From positions 2,108,001 through 2,172,000 of the forward strand of contig NZ_CP047241.1 in assembly GCF_009856625.1 (NCBI RefSeq): a DNA stretch of 64,000 nt. Direction: 5' to 3'. The notes beneath the pieces were generated by a model. It was given only the letters and a program-made list of their open reading frames with translations. It ran no database searches and had not been told where the DNA came from. A program made the position numbers and the translations under genes. How positions within the stretch are numbered: the first letter of the stretch is position 1; each line of letters begins with the position of its first letter. Below, one piece after another: positions 9,424-18,012 of the stretch. This DNA is from Aquitalea denitrificans (lineage in GTDB: Bacteria > Pseudomonadota > Gammaproteobacteria > Burkholderiales > Chromobacteriaceae).

Positions 9424-9552
9424 CCCTGTCGTGTCACGACAGGGCAGCTTGAAAAGCTGGTGAAGCCTGCCAGCAAGCAGGCAAGACAACTGCACCAAGC
9501 TGACCGCTCACCCGGTCAGCCCATTTCCAAACCGCTTGCCCGCAGGCGGTTT
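9424..9552 (+). repeat. Array of five consecutive hairpins downstream of nrdA
   Basis: Five perfect stems follow one another with no run of T after any of them: 9424-9444 (CCCTGTCGTG/CACGACAGGG), 9445-9459 (CAGCTT/AAGCTG), 9465-9482 (GCCTGC/GCAGGC), 9499-9520 (GCTGACCG/CGGTCAGC) and 9529-9552 (AAACCGC/GCGGTTT). The stems differ in sequence, so this is not a simple tandem repeat. It may stabilise the nrdA mRNA end or form a structured RNA. The gap 9379-9643 holds nothing else that I see. Confidence 0.6.
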
Positions 9553-9643
9553 CCGAATGGGGAAGTGTAAAAGCAAACAAGATGGCAGCCCGCCAAGGCC
9601 AGCCATCATCTGAACCAGGCCCACAAGGCGCAAACAATCAGAG

Positions 9644-10042
9644 ATGCCCATGACACTTCAGGAATTTTTCAACCGTTACAGCCAGGCCTACTCCGCCCTG
9701 GATGCGCGTGCGGTCTACGCCATGTTTACCCGTCCATTTACTGCGGTACACCATGGCCAGATCGCCACCTTCGGCAGCAATGAAACCGAAGCGCTCTACC
9801 AGGCCACCGTAGGCATTCTGGAGTATTACCGCGCCCAGGGCGTAAGCAGCGCCAGTTGCCGCATCACTGACGTACTGCCCTTTGGCAGCGAACTGGCCAC
9901 CGTCAAGGTGCGCTGGACAGCACAGCGACAGCAGGCCGAGCCGTGGATATTTTCCACCGCCTACCACCTGATACGGGAAAACGGCGAATGGCGCATTTAC
10001 GGCCTGGCGCAATTTGAAGAACACGGGCATCCGGCCCAATAA
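9644..10042 (+). CDS. NTF2/SnoaL-like small protein
   Basis: A 132-residue cytoplasmic protein of alpha+beta cone type: an N-terminal helix (LQEFFNRYSQAYSALDARAV), then strands ending with WRIYGLAQFEEHG, the usual pattern of SnoaL-like/NTF2-like domains. No catalytic residues can be assigned. It lies between nrdA and nrdB in the same direction and is probably transcribed with them, after the hairpin array. A second in-frame ATG at 9650 is possible. Function unknown. Confidence 0.7.
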   Translation: MPMTLQEFFNRYSQAYSALDARAVYAMFTRPFTAVHHGQIATFGSNETEALYQATVGILEYYRAQGVSSASCRITDVLPFGSELATVKVRWTAQRQQAEPWIFSTAYHLIRENGEWRIYGLAQFEEHGHPAQ

Positions 10043-10116
10043 CCGGACAGGCTTCTCAAGCCGGTTGACCACAGCCGGCTTCGGAAGCAAACCGCAACAG
10101 CAACGGGGAGACCGGC

Positions 10117-10389
10117 ATGAGCACCACCCTATTCTGCACCGCCAGCCGTGCAGCGCAGCACCCGGAGCAAGACCGCTTTCGCAAGCTGGGCCTGGTGCTG
10201 GTAGACCTGCCGCAGCCACTGCGCGATACACCGGCCACTCCCCGCACTGCCATCCGCATCATGCACCAGAGCGCCATGCTGCTGGAACAACCCCCATGCC
10301 AGCCCGCCGCCGAAACCAGCATGCACAGCATGCCGGGCGCGGGCCAAACCATCCAGCTGACCACCCCCATGGGCGTGGCCGGCAAATAA
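10117..10389 (+). CDS. Small hypothetical protein between nrdA and nrdB
   Basis: A 90-residue protein with a strong GGGGAG ribosome site before ATG 10117 and only 18 bp to nrdB, so it is probably part of the nrd operon. It is rich in Pro, Gln and Met with no membrane segment or known domain. I do not recognise it. A role in dNTP metabolism is only suggested by position. Confidence 0.65.
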   Translation: MSTTLFCTASRAAQHPEQDRFRKLGLVLVDLPQPLRDTPATPRTAIRIMHQSAMLLEQPPCQPAAETSMHSMPGAGQTIQLTTPMGVAGK

Positions 10390-10407
10390 ACACGGAGAAT
10401 CCAATAC

Positions 10408-11487
10408 ATGTTGAGCTTTGACGACACCCCGGTACAAAAACCGGCCGTAGCCCCTACCGACAGCAACAGCGCAGGCCGCGTCAACGCCGTGGACAAGAAA
10501 GTCATCAACGGCACCACCGACGTCAACCAGCTGGTCCCGTTCAAACACAAATGGGCCTGGGAAAAATACCTGGCCCAATGTGCCAACCACTGGATGCCGC
10601 AAGAAGTGAACATGCAGCGTGACATCGAACAATGGAAAACCGGCCAGCTGTCCGAAGACGAAATGCGCATCGTCAAGCGCAACCTGGGTTTCTTCGTTAC
10701 CGCCGACAGCCTGGCCGCCAACAACATCGTGCTGGGCACCTACCGCCAGATCACCAGCCCGGAATGCCGCCAATACCTGCTGCGTCAGGCCTTTGACGAA
10801 GCCATCCACACCCACGCCTACCAGTACATCGTGGAAAGCCTGGGCCTGGACGAAGGTGAAGTGTTCAACGCCTACAACGAAATCAAATCCATCCGTGACA
10901 AGGACGAATTCCTGATTCCGTTCATCGACGTACTGTGCGACCCCGCCTTCAAGACCGGCACCCTGGAAAACGACCAGAAGCTGCTGCGCTCGCTGATCGT
11001 GTTTGCCTGCATCATGGAAGGCCTGTTCTTCTACGTCGGCTTCGTGCAAATCCTGGCACTGGGCCGTCAGAACAAGATGACCGGCGCTGCCGAGCAATAC
11101 CAGTACATCCTGCGTGACGAATCCAGCCACTGCAATTTCGGTATCGACCTGATCAACACCATCAAGCTGGAAAACCCGCAGCTGTGGACCGAAAGCTTCA
11201 AAGCCGAGATCGTCGAGCTGTTCAAACAGGCCGTGGAACTGGAGTACGCCTACGCCGAAGACACCATGCCGCGTGGCGTGCTGGGCCTTAACGCCAGCAT
11301 GTTCAAGGAATACCTGCGCTTTATTGCCAATCGTCGCATGCAGCAGATTGGCCTGGACCAGTTGTTCCCGGGTGTGAACAACCCATTCCCGTGGATGAGC
11401 GAGATGATTGACTTGAAGAAGGAGAAGAACTTCTTTGAGACCCGCGTGACGGAGTATCAGACTGGCGGGGCGTTGAGCTGGGATTGA
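10408..11487 (+). CDS. nrdB: Class Ia ribonucleoside-diphosphate reductase, beta subunit
   Basis: A 359-residue radical-generating subunit of ribonucleotide reductase. The di-iron site ligands occur in FDEAIHTHAYQY and in DESSHCNFG. It partners NrdA encoded upstream. The start ATG 10408 has CGGAG about 10 bases upstream. A clear intrinsic terminator follows the stop codon, so the AT-rich gene after it is transcribed separately. Confidence 0.97.
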   Translation: MLSFDDTPVQKPAVAPTDSNSAGRVNAVDKKVINGTTDVNQLVPFKHKWAWEKYLAQCANHWMPQEVNMQRDIEQWKTGQLSEDEMRIVKRNLGFFVTADSLAANNIVLGTYRQITSPECRQYLLRQAFDEAIHTHAYQYIVESLGLDEGEVFNAYNEIKSIRDKDEFLIPFIDVLCDPAFKTGTLENDQKLLRSLIVFACIMEGLFFYVGFVQILALGRQNKMTGAAEQYQYILRDESSHCNFGIDLINTIKLENPQLWTESFKAEIVELFKQAVELEYAYAEDTMPRGVLGLNASMFKEYLRFIANRRMQQIGLDQLFPGVNNPFPWMSEMIDLKKEKNFFETRVTEYQTGGALSWD

Positions 11488-11492
11488 TATTC

Positions 11493-11524
11493 AAAAAATA
11501 GGGCGCGAAGCGCTCTATTTTTTT
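11493..11524 (+). terminator. Terminator of the nrd operon
   Basis: The hairpin AATAGGGCGC/GCGCTCTATT (one G-T pair, GAA loop) is followed by a run of seven or more T. Confidence 0.9.
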
Positions 11525-11560
11525 ATCTCACAAAATGACATCAAGCTATAGGATAGCAAA

Positions 11561-13297
11561 ATGCCACTCAAAAAGAATCAAGAGACAATTTCGACGCTAT
11601 TTGCAGAGAGAAAAAAATTTGTCCTTATCGGGCTAACTGGCAGAACCGGATCAGGATGCACTACAGCAGCAAATATTCTTGAGTCAGCACCCACATTCCC
11701 AACTGTTAGCTCAATAAATATTGGCAATACTCCATTTTACCAAGGGAATGATGTATTGCGTTACAACATTCTTCGGGAATATGCATTAAAAAACTTCAAA
11801 AAATTCTACTCAATAAAAGTTAGCGACTTAATATCCGCATACTTACTTTCTACAGATGCAGAGGAAGTCGCAAACTTCATAAGCAAGTCTTGTACTCCTC
11901 CAGTCCCCATAGAAAAAATAAGTGAAATTTTAAAAAATGGAGAATTTAGCAGGGGGAATATTAAAAAATACCGCCAATCGTTTGAAAAAATAATTGATCA
12001 CAGCACCAAATTCACTATGACAGATAGTGAAAAAAGTAAATTCAACCTCATTCTGAAAATGGTTAGAGTATTTACCGCCAAATTCAAGATGGAACTCAAT
12101 AAAATCAACCCAGATCTATACATATACACCTACCAGGCCGCCGGAAATTCCATTAGGAAAATTGGAAAAATTAGCAGCAACTATCAAGAAATGGAATTTA
12201 TCCCAGAATCAATATTTCATTTACCAGAAACCATAAACAGAATAATAAAATTAATTCGAAAAATAAATGACCATGTCTTTATTGTTATTGATGCCATAAG
12301 AAATCCATTTGAGGCAAGATTTTTCAAGGACAGATATTCAGCATTCTATCTTGTATCAGTAAATGCCCCGGACGATGATAGAAAATCTTACTTACAAGAT
12401 GTGCACAAATTTAGCGTTGACAAATTTGATGAAATAGAGCTCAGAGAATCTGGAAAAACGAAAATTAGCCATGCAGATTTTATCAGTCAAAATGTTAAAA
12501 AATGCATTGAAATGGCAGACATTCATATATTCAATCCCAGAAATGAGCTAGGAAACAATAACGTACTTAAAGCACAGTTAGCATGGTACTTTTCGCTCAT
12601 GCTGCATCCGGGCTTGGTAACACCACGAACGATAGAACGAGTAATGCAAGTTGCATACACAGCCAAGTCAAACTCAGGATGTATATCAAGACAAGTTGGC
12701 GCAGTCATAACAGACCACGAAAACTCGACAAAAGCAATTGGCTGGAATGACGTTGCGAAAGGGCAAGTATCATGCAATCTAAGATCTTTTGAAGGATTAA
12801 TGAATAGCTTTGATGAAATTACCTACAGTAAATACGAGAGAAACTCATCCGAGTTTAGAAATGCAGCACAGAAAAGATACACTGAAATCTCAAGCATAGA
12901 TAAAGATAGCGGAAGAAATCACTCATACTGCTTTAAGGATATTAAAAATGAAATGGATAAAAAAGGCAACCAAGTACACACAAGGGCGCTCCATGCCGAA
13001 GAAAACGCATTTTTGCAACTAACAAAGCATGGCGGCATGGGAATACAGGGAGGGAAGTTATATACAACTGCAAGCCCATGTGAACTCTGCGCCAAAAAGG
13101 CTTATCAACTTGGGATTGAAGAAATTATTTATATCGACCCATATCCAGGAATTGCTCAGGATCATATTTTATCAATTGGCAGCAAACAACCCCAACTTAT
13201 TCAATTTACAGGGGCAGTTGGTAAGGGATTTCATCAACTATACGAACCAATTCTCCCTTACAAAGACGAATTAGATTACATAACGAGTGACAATTAA
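11561..13297 (+). CDS. AvcD-type antiphage deoxycytidine (dCTP/dCMP) deaminase with P-loop kinase-like domain
   Basis: A 578-residue two-domain protein. The N-terminal P-loop region has VLIGLTGRTGSGCTTA (residues 21-36); the Lys of the classical Walker A motif is replaced by Cys33. The C-terminal domain is a zinc cytidine deaminase with H478-A-E480 and P-C507-x-x-C510, followed by YIDPYPGIAQDH, as in antiphage dCTP deaminases (AvcD/DCD family), which deplete deoxycytidine nucleotides after phage attack. In Vibrio AvcD is held inactive by the AvcI RNA; here only about 36 bp separate the nrdB terminator from the start codon, so no such RNA fits upstream. By eye the gene is much richer in AT than its nrd neighbours, which suggests transfer. 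It has its own AGGA ribosome site. Confidence 0.85.
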   Translation: MPLKKNQETISTLFAERKKFVLIGLTGRTGSGCTTAANILESAPTFPTVSSINIGNTPFYQGNDVLRYNILREYALKNFKKFYSIKVSDLISAYLLSTDAEEVANFISKSCTPPVPIEKISEILKNGEFSRGNIKKYRQSFEKIIDHSTKFTMTDSEKSKFNLILKMVRVFTAKFKMELNKINPDLYIYTYQAAGNSIRKIGKISSNYQEMEFIPESIFHLPETINRIIKLIRKINDHVFIVIDAIRNPFEARFFKDRYSAFYLVSVNAPDDDRKSYLQDVHKFSVDKFDEIELRESGKTKISHADFISQNVKKCIEMADIHIFNPRNELGNNNVLKAQLAWYFSLMLHPGLVTPRTIERVMQVAYTAKSNSGCISRQVGAVITDHENSTKAIGWNDVAKGQVSCNLRSFEGLMNSFDEITYSKYERNSSEFRNAAQKRYTEISSIDKDSGRNHSYCFKDIKNEMDKKGNQVHTRALHAEENAFLQLTKHGGMGIQGGKLYTTASPCELCAKKAYQLGIEEIIYIDPYPGIAQDHILSIGSKQPQLIQFTGAVGKGFHQLYEPILPYKDELDYITSDN

Positions 13298-13349
13298 TTA
13301 TAAATCGGCATTCTATCCATATAATAAATTCCTTACAAAAGCTAAACTT

Positions 13350-13610
13350 CGCGGGTCTCGCCCCGCCGGCGAGGTACTTTACTTTTGCTTCGCCAAAAGA
13401 AAGTACCCAAAGAAAAGGCGACCCGCAGCGCGTCGAATTCCCGCCCCAGCCGCACCGCCCAGGGCGCGGCCGGAACTTGCGGCGCGCTAACGTCGCGCCG
13501 CTGCAAACAGCCGACCGCTTAAGACCCTGAGCGGCACATCTGAGTCGGCTCGCGCTGACGGGAGCGGTCATTGTCCGCAAAGGTTCTAATAAAGCGCAGA
13601 TTAAAAATAT
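13350..13610. repeat. Dispersed intergenic repeat with strong hairpin
   Basis: A GC-rich block inside AT-rich surroundings. Its core is a long stem at 13373-13407 (GGTACTTT-A-CTTTTG, loop CTTCGC, CAAAAG-AAAGTACC), flanked by CGGGT and ACCCG arms. I recall very similar blocks as dispersed intergenic repeats in beta- and gammaproteobacterial genomes; this is memory, not a search. ORFs across it are not convincing genes. It fills most of the gap 13298-13647. Confidence 0.6.
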
Positions 13611-13647
13611 CTTTCTGAAACTTATTACTTAATAGAGTCTAAATATC

Positions 13648-14706
13648 GTGCAGCCCGTGGAAGATAAAAAAATAACCGAAATAGAGGAATTCAATTCACT
13701 ACCACTAAAAGATAGAATTGACATCAAAGCAAAGAGAATACAAATAATATTTCAGTCGCTATTAATTATAGGGATAGCACTAACCACAATCGGCACTTGG
13801 CTGCTGATGAAATTTGGAATGGCAACTGGAATTCCAATCAATATAACCGGCGAATCTGCTGGAGTATTAGGAACAATCGCCCTTTTAGGCGCAGGACTTC
13901 TAGGTGTTGGCATCTTAGTACCACATCAGATGCTATCAGACAAAGAAGTAAGATCTTTTATTTCCCAAGAAAAAAATAAATTATTTATCATTTGGTATCA
14001 CATACTACCTTCCACGATTATTCTGGGCGCCACAATTCATGCACTAGCCAGAAATGCAGAGAATTTTTTCATAACCCAACTCTCTGTCTTTGCTGCAACA
14101 ACAGCACTTGCACTTATTCATTTCTATTTCAGCGGGGATGAAAAAAATAAAAACGCAAGCACGGCCCTATTCTTGGCAATGGTATTAAACTTCGCATCAT
14201 TTTATTTTGTAATAACAAACGCACTCGCAATTAGAAGCATTTACGATCTAAAAATAAATGACGATACTGACTGGATAATTTTTATTTGTTGCATTCAGGC
14301 TGCAATGTCACTAATGGCAGTCATTGTATTCTACGATGCCAGGAAAAATACGAACGGGGTGATGAGCATCTCTTTGTTTACGTTTATTTGCGTGGTATGC
14401 CTTGCTCTTATACTGCAAGGTGAACGGCTCGGTGCGGTTTCACTCATTGCAAACGGCAACGGCGGTGGAATTACCAAGAAATTTCAAATTGATCCAATTT
14501 TATTCAAAGACAAAAACTACCTGAAAAACATTTCAGCAATCGAAGAAAATAATACTGTGGTATTGTGCTATTGGTACGCAAATAGTGACGCATGGTACGT
14601 TTCAATTCCACAATCAAAATCTGTAAAAGTATGCTCACTTGACGAAAATTTAAAGCATCAAAACGGAATTACTCGCATACCTAAAAAATATATGGACATG
14701 CAATAG
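13648..14706 (+). CDS. Polytopic membrane protein of unknown function
   Basis: A 352-residue protein with about seven predicted membrane segments (near residues 33-58, 70-92, 112-134, 140-161, 170-195, 207-228 and 238-262), a soluble N-terminus of about 30 residues and a soluble C-terminal part of about 90 residues with three cysteines. The start shown is GTG 13648; a second GTG at 13657 is possible, and no clear ribosome site decides. It is AT-rich like the deaminase gene upstream. I do not recognise the family. It could belong to the deaminase gene or to the repeat-flanked islet, but nothing in the sequence proves either. Confidence 0.65.
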   Translation: MQPVEDKKITEIEEFNSLPLKDRIDIKAKRIQIIFQSLLIIGIALTTIGTWLLMKFGMATGIPINITGESAGVLGTIALLGAGLLGVGILVPHQMLSDKEVRSFISQEKNKLFIIWYHILPSTIILGATIHALARNAENFFITQLSVFAATTALALIHFYFSGDEKNKNASTALFLAMVLNFASFYFVITNALAIRSIYDLKINDDTDWIIFICCIQAAMSLMAVIVFYDARKNTNGVMSISLFTFICVVCLALILQGERLGAVSLIANGNGGGITKKFQIDPILFKDKNYLKNISAIEENNTVVLCYWYANSDAWYVSIPQSKSVKVCSLDENLKHQNGITRIPKKYMDMQ

Positions 14707-14823
14707 CAGATAATAAGCTTTTAAGTTATTGGCCAGACAATTCCTCTTTACCCATCCGTCTAGCGGAAGCGGCGTATAGGCAGTCATTTACGCAGAAATG
14801 TACGTCGCTAAAAATCATCGGAA

Positions 14824-15091
14824 ACCACCGCACCGACGCCACCCTTGGCCCCGTCAAGCATGCCGACAGGTGGCCGGGGCGAGGTCTTAAGCGCCTGCAA
14901 TGTCTGAGCGATTTGACGTTAGCAAATCGCGAGTTCAGGCGCGCCTCGCCCCGGACGGGACCTGTCGGGCAACCGCAGGTCATGCTTGCCGGGTGGCCTT
15001 TGGGGTTGGAAGGGGCCTTTGGCCAGGCAAAGGCCCCTTCCCCGCCGCCCCGCGGACGCGGCAACACAAAACATCATCCGCACAGCGGATT
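14824..15091 (+). repeat. Long direct repeat, copy 1
   Basis: This 268-bp GC-rich block recurs at 18955-19222 in the same orientation with about 15 base differences by eye and no net length change. It contains complementary segments (GGGGCCTTTGGCC / AAGGCCCCTT) and short ORFs on both strands that I do not consider genes. Confidence 0.85.
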
Positions 15092-15474
15092 TCTACCTTG
15101 TACTTTCGATTTTCCAAATCAAGCCCACCAAAAGTAGATTGTCTGTGCTAGTAGCGTGATCAGTACGGAACGTCACAAGACCCCAGTTCAAACAATCCTT
15201 CCGATCCTTATCCAGAAAACGATGGAAATACCATCAGTTGTTTCCACCGCGACAAAGCATTCAAGTTAGTCCGCATCTTCCATATCACCGATATCGTTTC
15301 TTAAACAACATTTTCCACAGCCTCAGACAAGCCTTACTAAACCAACAAAGCAGTCTCGTTATCACGACTAGAGAAATGAGCAACGCCGACCAGGCTACAC
15401 CTATGGTCAATTGCAATGCCCCTCAAGGCCGGGCACCGTATGCCGCATTACCAATAAAGTGCTAGGAGCTCCTC
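15092..15474 (+). other. Leader region before the peptidoglycan hydrolase gene
   Basis: No convincing full gene. A short ORF at 15376-15465 (29 codons, MSNADQATPMVNCNAP...) stops 9 bp before the next start codon and could be a remnant of an upstream gene or a leader peptide. An AGGAG ribosome site for the next gene lies at 15463-15468. Confidence 0.4.
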
Positions 15475-18012
15475 ATGCTGATTAGTCCACCACGATTAAA
15501 TATTCCTCAAGGTGAAAATGAGAGTTACGAGGAATGGTTAAACCATTTCATGCCATCTACAGCACGAGGAGGATTTCCAATAGGTTCGTATGGGCAATGG
15601 CATCTTGGATTACATCTAACCAATATCGTTGGCAGTAGCCGTACAGGCGAAATTGACATTTACGCGATTGCTGATGGAATCGTCATGATCAGCCAAAATA
15701 GTGGTGACATTCAACCTGATGTTAATAAAGATGCTGAACCTGGAGCTACGTACAGAAGAGTTAATTCTCGCGGAGTAGTTGTGTTGCGTCACGAGACTGA
15801 AATCGGCGAGGGAGACGAAGGTAAAATTGTTTACTACTCTGTATATCATCACCTTGGAATAATATCTGAAAAAGCGCAAAAATTAGGAATGCCAATTTAT
15901 AGAAAAGAGTTGATAGGCTATCCCGGAAGGGTTGGCGCTCAACCAGGCATACACATGGAAATATTTTGCACAGAAACCAACTTAAAGAAGATAACTGGCA
16001 GAATCAGTGGCGACCTGGATTATAGAAACAAAAATGGCCGCATGAATATAATATATGGAGATGTGCACTTCTACATTCCGGCAAAGACTAATGCATATAC
16101 ATTTACAAATGACATTCCTCCTCTGGACAAAGCCCAACCAACATCCGGTGGAGTTCAAATTGGAGTTGAACTGTTTTTAACCATGTGTTTTGCAAAGGGG
16201 CAGGTTGAATTGCATACACGCATCAAAGTAAATAATGAGTATATAGAAATATTACCAGTAGCAGACAGAAGAGCTTCGGGGAGGCCGCCCGCCAATACAA
16301 TCACAAATTATTCATTTGGCTACCATGATTACGAATATGACATGTACCTCCTAGTTAGAGAGCTACAAAGAAAGCACCCTGAAAATGCATGCAGCAGCAT
16401 CTACGAATTATTACGATTTGGTCGTGTTATTAACAAAGAGAATGAAGCAAATATATCAGTCAATGTTCCACATTGGCACTTGATAACCATGCCGGACAAA
16501 AGTCAAAAATGGGTGAACTTGCACCAAGCAGATATCAAGGTTTTCAGTGATGGTGACTTCCCGCAATGGATGGGATGGAAATTTATCGACGGAACAAAGG
16601 ATGCAACAAGCCAATGTACAAACCCAGAAATTATGAGCATATTGCAAAAAGATGGACAGATTATTAGTAAAAATTCCATTGCAGAAAAATTAACGAATAG
16701 TGAAGTGAACAAGAAGTTTTCAAAAATGATATGCAAGAGACACAGTGAGTGGAATGAAAATCATATAATGAAGATGGAACACTGGCGGATCATAAAATCA
16801 ACAACCAATCCAGAACCAATGACAGCCAATGAATATAATGGAAATTTCAAGTCAGACTCATTAAAACTTTGCTTCTGGAGAACATTGATAGATAGAAACA
16901 ATACAATCATCCCCTCAGTCGGACTATGCAGTTTCAAAATAAAATCAGAAGATGTTATCACTAAAAAATATAAACACAGCAATGGCCAGCTTAATGAGGC
17001 AGGCCAAAAACTGGCTGCATCCATAGAAAGTATAAATACTGAAATCAAGAATTACGCTAAAGGATACAGCATGCTACTTGGAGAGGAGCTATTCTTCTTC
17101 AATCCTGCTTCATTTATTGCGCATTTCCATAAAAATACATGGCTATCCAATCATGAATTAGCACAGCTGATACCCAGAGTTTACTACTCATACAATGCGA
17201 GCAATGAAAGCAAAGGACTTTTAAACTATTCAACTCCACTTCATCGAATCTGCCACATTTTAAATAGAAACCATGCTTTCAATAAAATGGTAAGAAAGTA
17301 TGGCTTGGTAGAGCGCGTCAGATTTAGCCATTTATTGGCACAAGAACTTACAGAAATGTTCATGGCATCAACAACTGAAGAAATTGGAAGAGGCCGCCAA
17401 CAATTGAAAAATGGCAACTTGGTATGGCCACAACCCGCAATGGAATATTATCAGTCATTTTACGGTCGCGGGCATATGCAGCTTACATGGCCTGGCAATT
17501 ATGAAAAGTACGGAAACTATAGATCCAAGAAAAATTTACCAGACAATACGAAAGGCATTTACGCCGATGAAAGAATAACAACATCCAGCACCCACTATTG
17601 GGGCAATCCAAAAGATGAAGAAAGAAGAACCAACAAGAAAGCAATACCAAAACAGTGGTACCCGCGATACGACCCAGCCCAGTTAGTGGAAATTCCTTAC
17701 AACAGCGCTGATAGCGGAGGGTGGTATTGGGTTTCAAAGACAATAAATGGAAAAACTGGGCAGATCAATATATCACGCCATGCGGACAGAGGGCTATCGA
17801 GTGATGCAGTTGGCCGTGTTTCTGTAATGATAAATGGTGGTGGAAATGGATATTTTGACAGGCAAGGCTTCGCTACTTTTCTTGCGAACTTCTTGCTTAA
17901 CGGCAGACTGGCTGATAGAAACATTATTAAACACATAACGAGAAATAGTGGAAAAAATCTGATTACAAAATCAATTACCGTTGATTTTTCTCCACAAAGG
18001 AATGAAAAATGA
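15475..18012 (+). CDS. Two-domain peptidoglycan hydrolase: M23-like peptidase plus GH19-like lysozyme, probable secreted effector
   Basis: An 845-residue protein without a signal peptide. Residues about 38-165 match the M23 peptidase layout: H43-x-G-x-H47 in place of HxGxD, the YHHLG box (H125-H126), and GIH160-M-E162 in place of HxH. The two changes keep two His and one acidic residue, a possible zinc-ligand swap. Residues about 610-720 resemble GH19 endolysins: LLAQELTE with Glu627 as likely catalytic residue, and YGRGHMQLTWPGNYEKYG (663 onward). Such fusions attack the peptide and the sugar backbone of the cell wall. The next gene overlaps by ATGA and encodes an exported protein, the pattern of a periplasmic effector with its immunity protein, for example for type VI secretion. 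No VgrG, PAAR or Rhs gene is in the window, so delivery is inferred. Confidence 0.75.
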   Translation: MLISPPRLNIPQGENESYEEWLNHFMPSTARGGFPIGSYGQWHLGLHLTNIVGSSRTGEIDIYAIADGIVMISQNSGDIQPDVNKDAEPGATYRRVNSRGVVVLRHETEIGEGDEGKIVYYSVYHHLGIISEKAQKLGMPIYRKELIGYPGRVGAQPGIHMEIFCTETNLKKITGRISGDLDYRNKNGRMNIIYGDVHFYIPAKTNAYTFTNDIPPLDKAQPTSGGVQIGVELFLTMCFAKGQVELHTRIKVNNEYIEILPVADRRASGRPPANTITNYSFGYHDYEYDMYLLVRELQRKHPENACSSIYELLRFGRVINKENEANISVNVPHWHLITMPDKSQKWVNLHQADIKVFSDGDFPQWMGWKFIDGTKDATSQCTNPEIMSILQKDGQIISKNSIAEKLTNSEVNKKFSKMICKRHSEWNENHIMKMEHWRIIKSTTNPEPMTANEYNGNFKSDSLKLCFWRTLIDRNNTIIPSVGLCSFKIKSEDVITKKYKHSNGQLNEAGQKLAASIESINTEIKNYAKGYSMLLGEELFFFNPASFIAHFHKNTWLSNHELAQLIPRVYYSYNASNESKGLLNYSTPLHRICHILNRNHAFNKMVRKYGLVERVRFSHLLAQELTEMFMASTTEEIGRGRQQLKNGNLVWPQPAMEYYQSFYGRGHMQLTWPGNYEKYGNYRSKKNLPDNTKGIYADERITTSSTHYWGNPKDEERRTNKKAIPKQWYPRYDPAQLVEIPYNSADSGGWYWVSKTINGKTGQINISRHADRGLSSDAVGRVSVMINGGGNGYFDRQGFATFLANFLLNGRLADRNIIKHITRNSGKNLITKSITVDFSPQRNEK

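Noticed and set aside
7525..9498. 657-codon ORF on the minus strand
   Set aside because: Antisense shadow of nrdA, no recognisable domain, no ribosome site.
11525..11560. AvcI-like regulatory RNA upstream of the deaminase gene
   Set aside because: Only about 36 bases lie between the nrdB terminator and the start codon, too short for the known RNA.
13206..13580. 124-codon minus-strand ORF across the GC-rich hairpin repeat
   Set aside because: It runs through a palindromic repeat and into the end of the deaminase gene; no start signal.
14900..15151. 83-codon ORF inside the 268-bp repeat, with a similar frame at 19031
   Set aside because: It recurs because the DNA is repeated; frame ends differ between the copies and no ribosome site is present.
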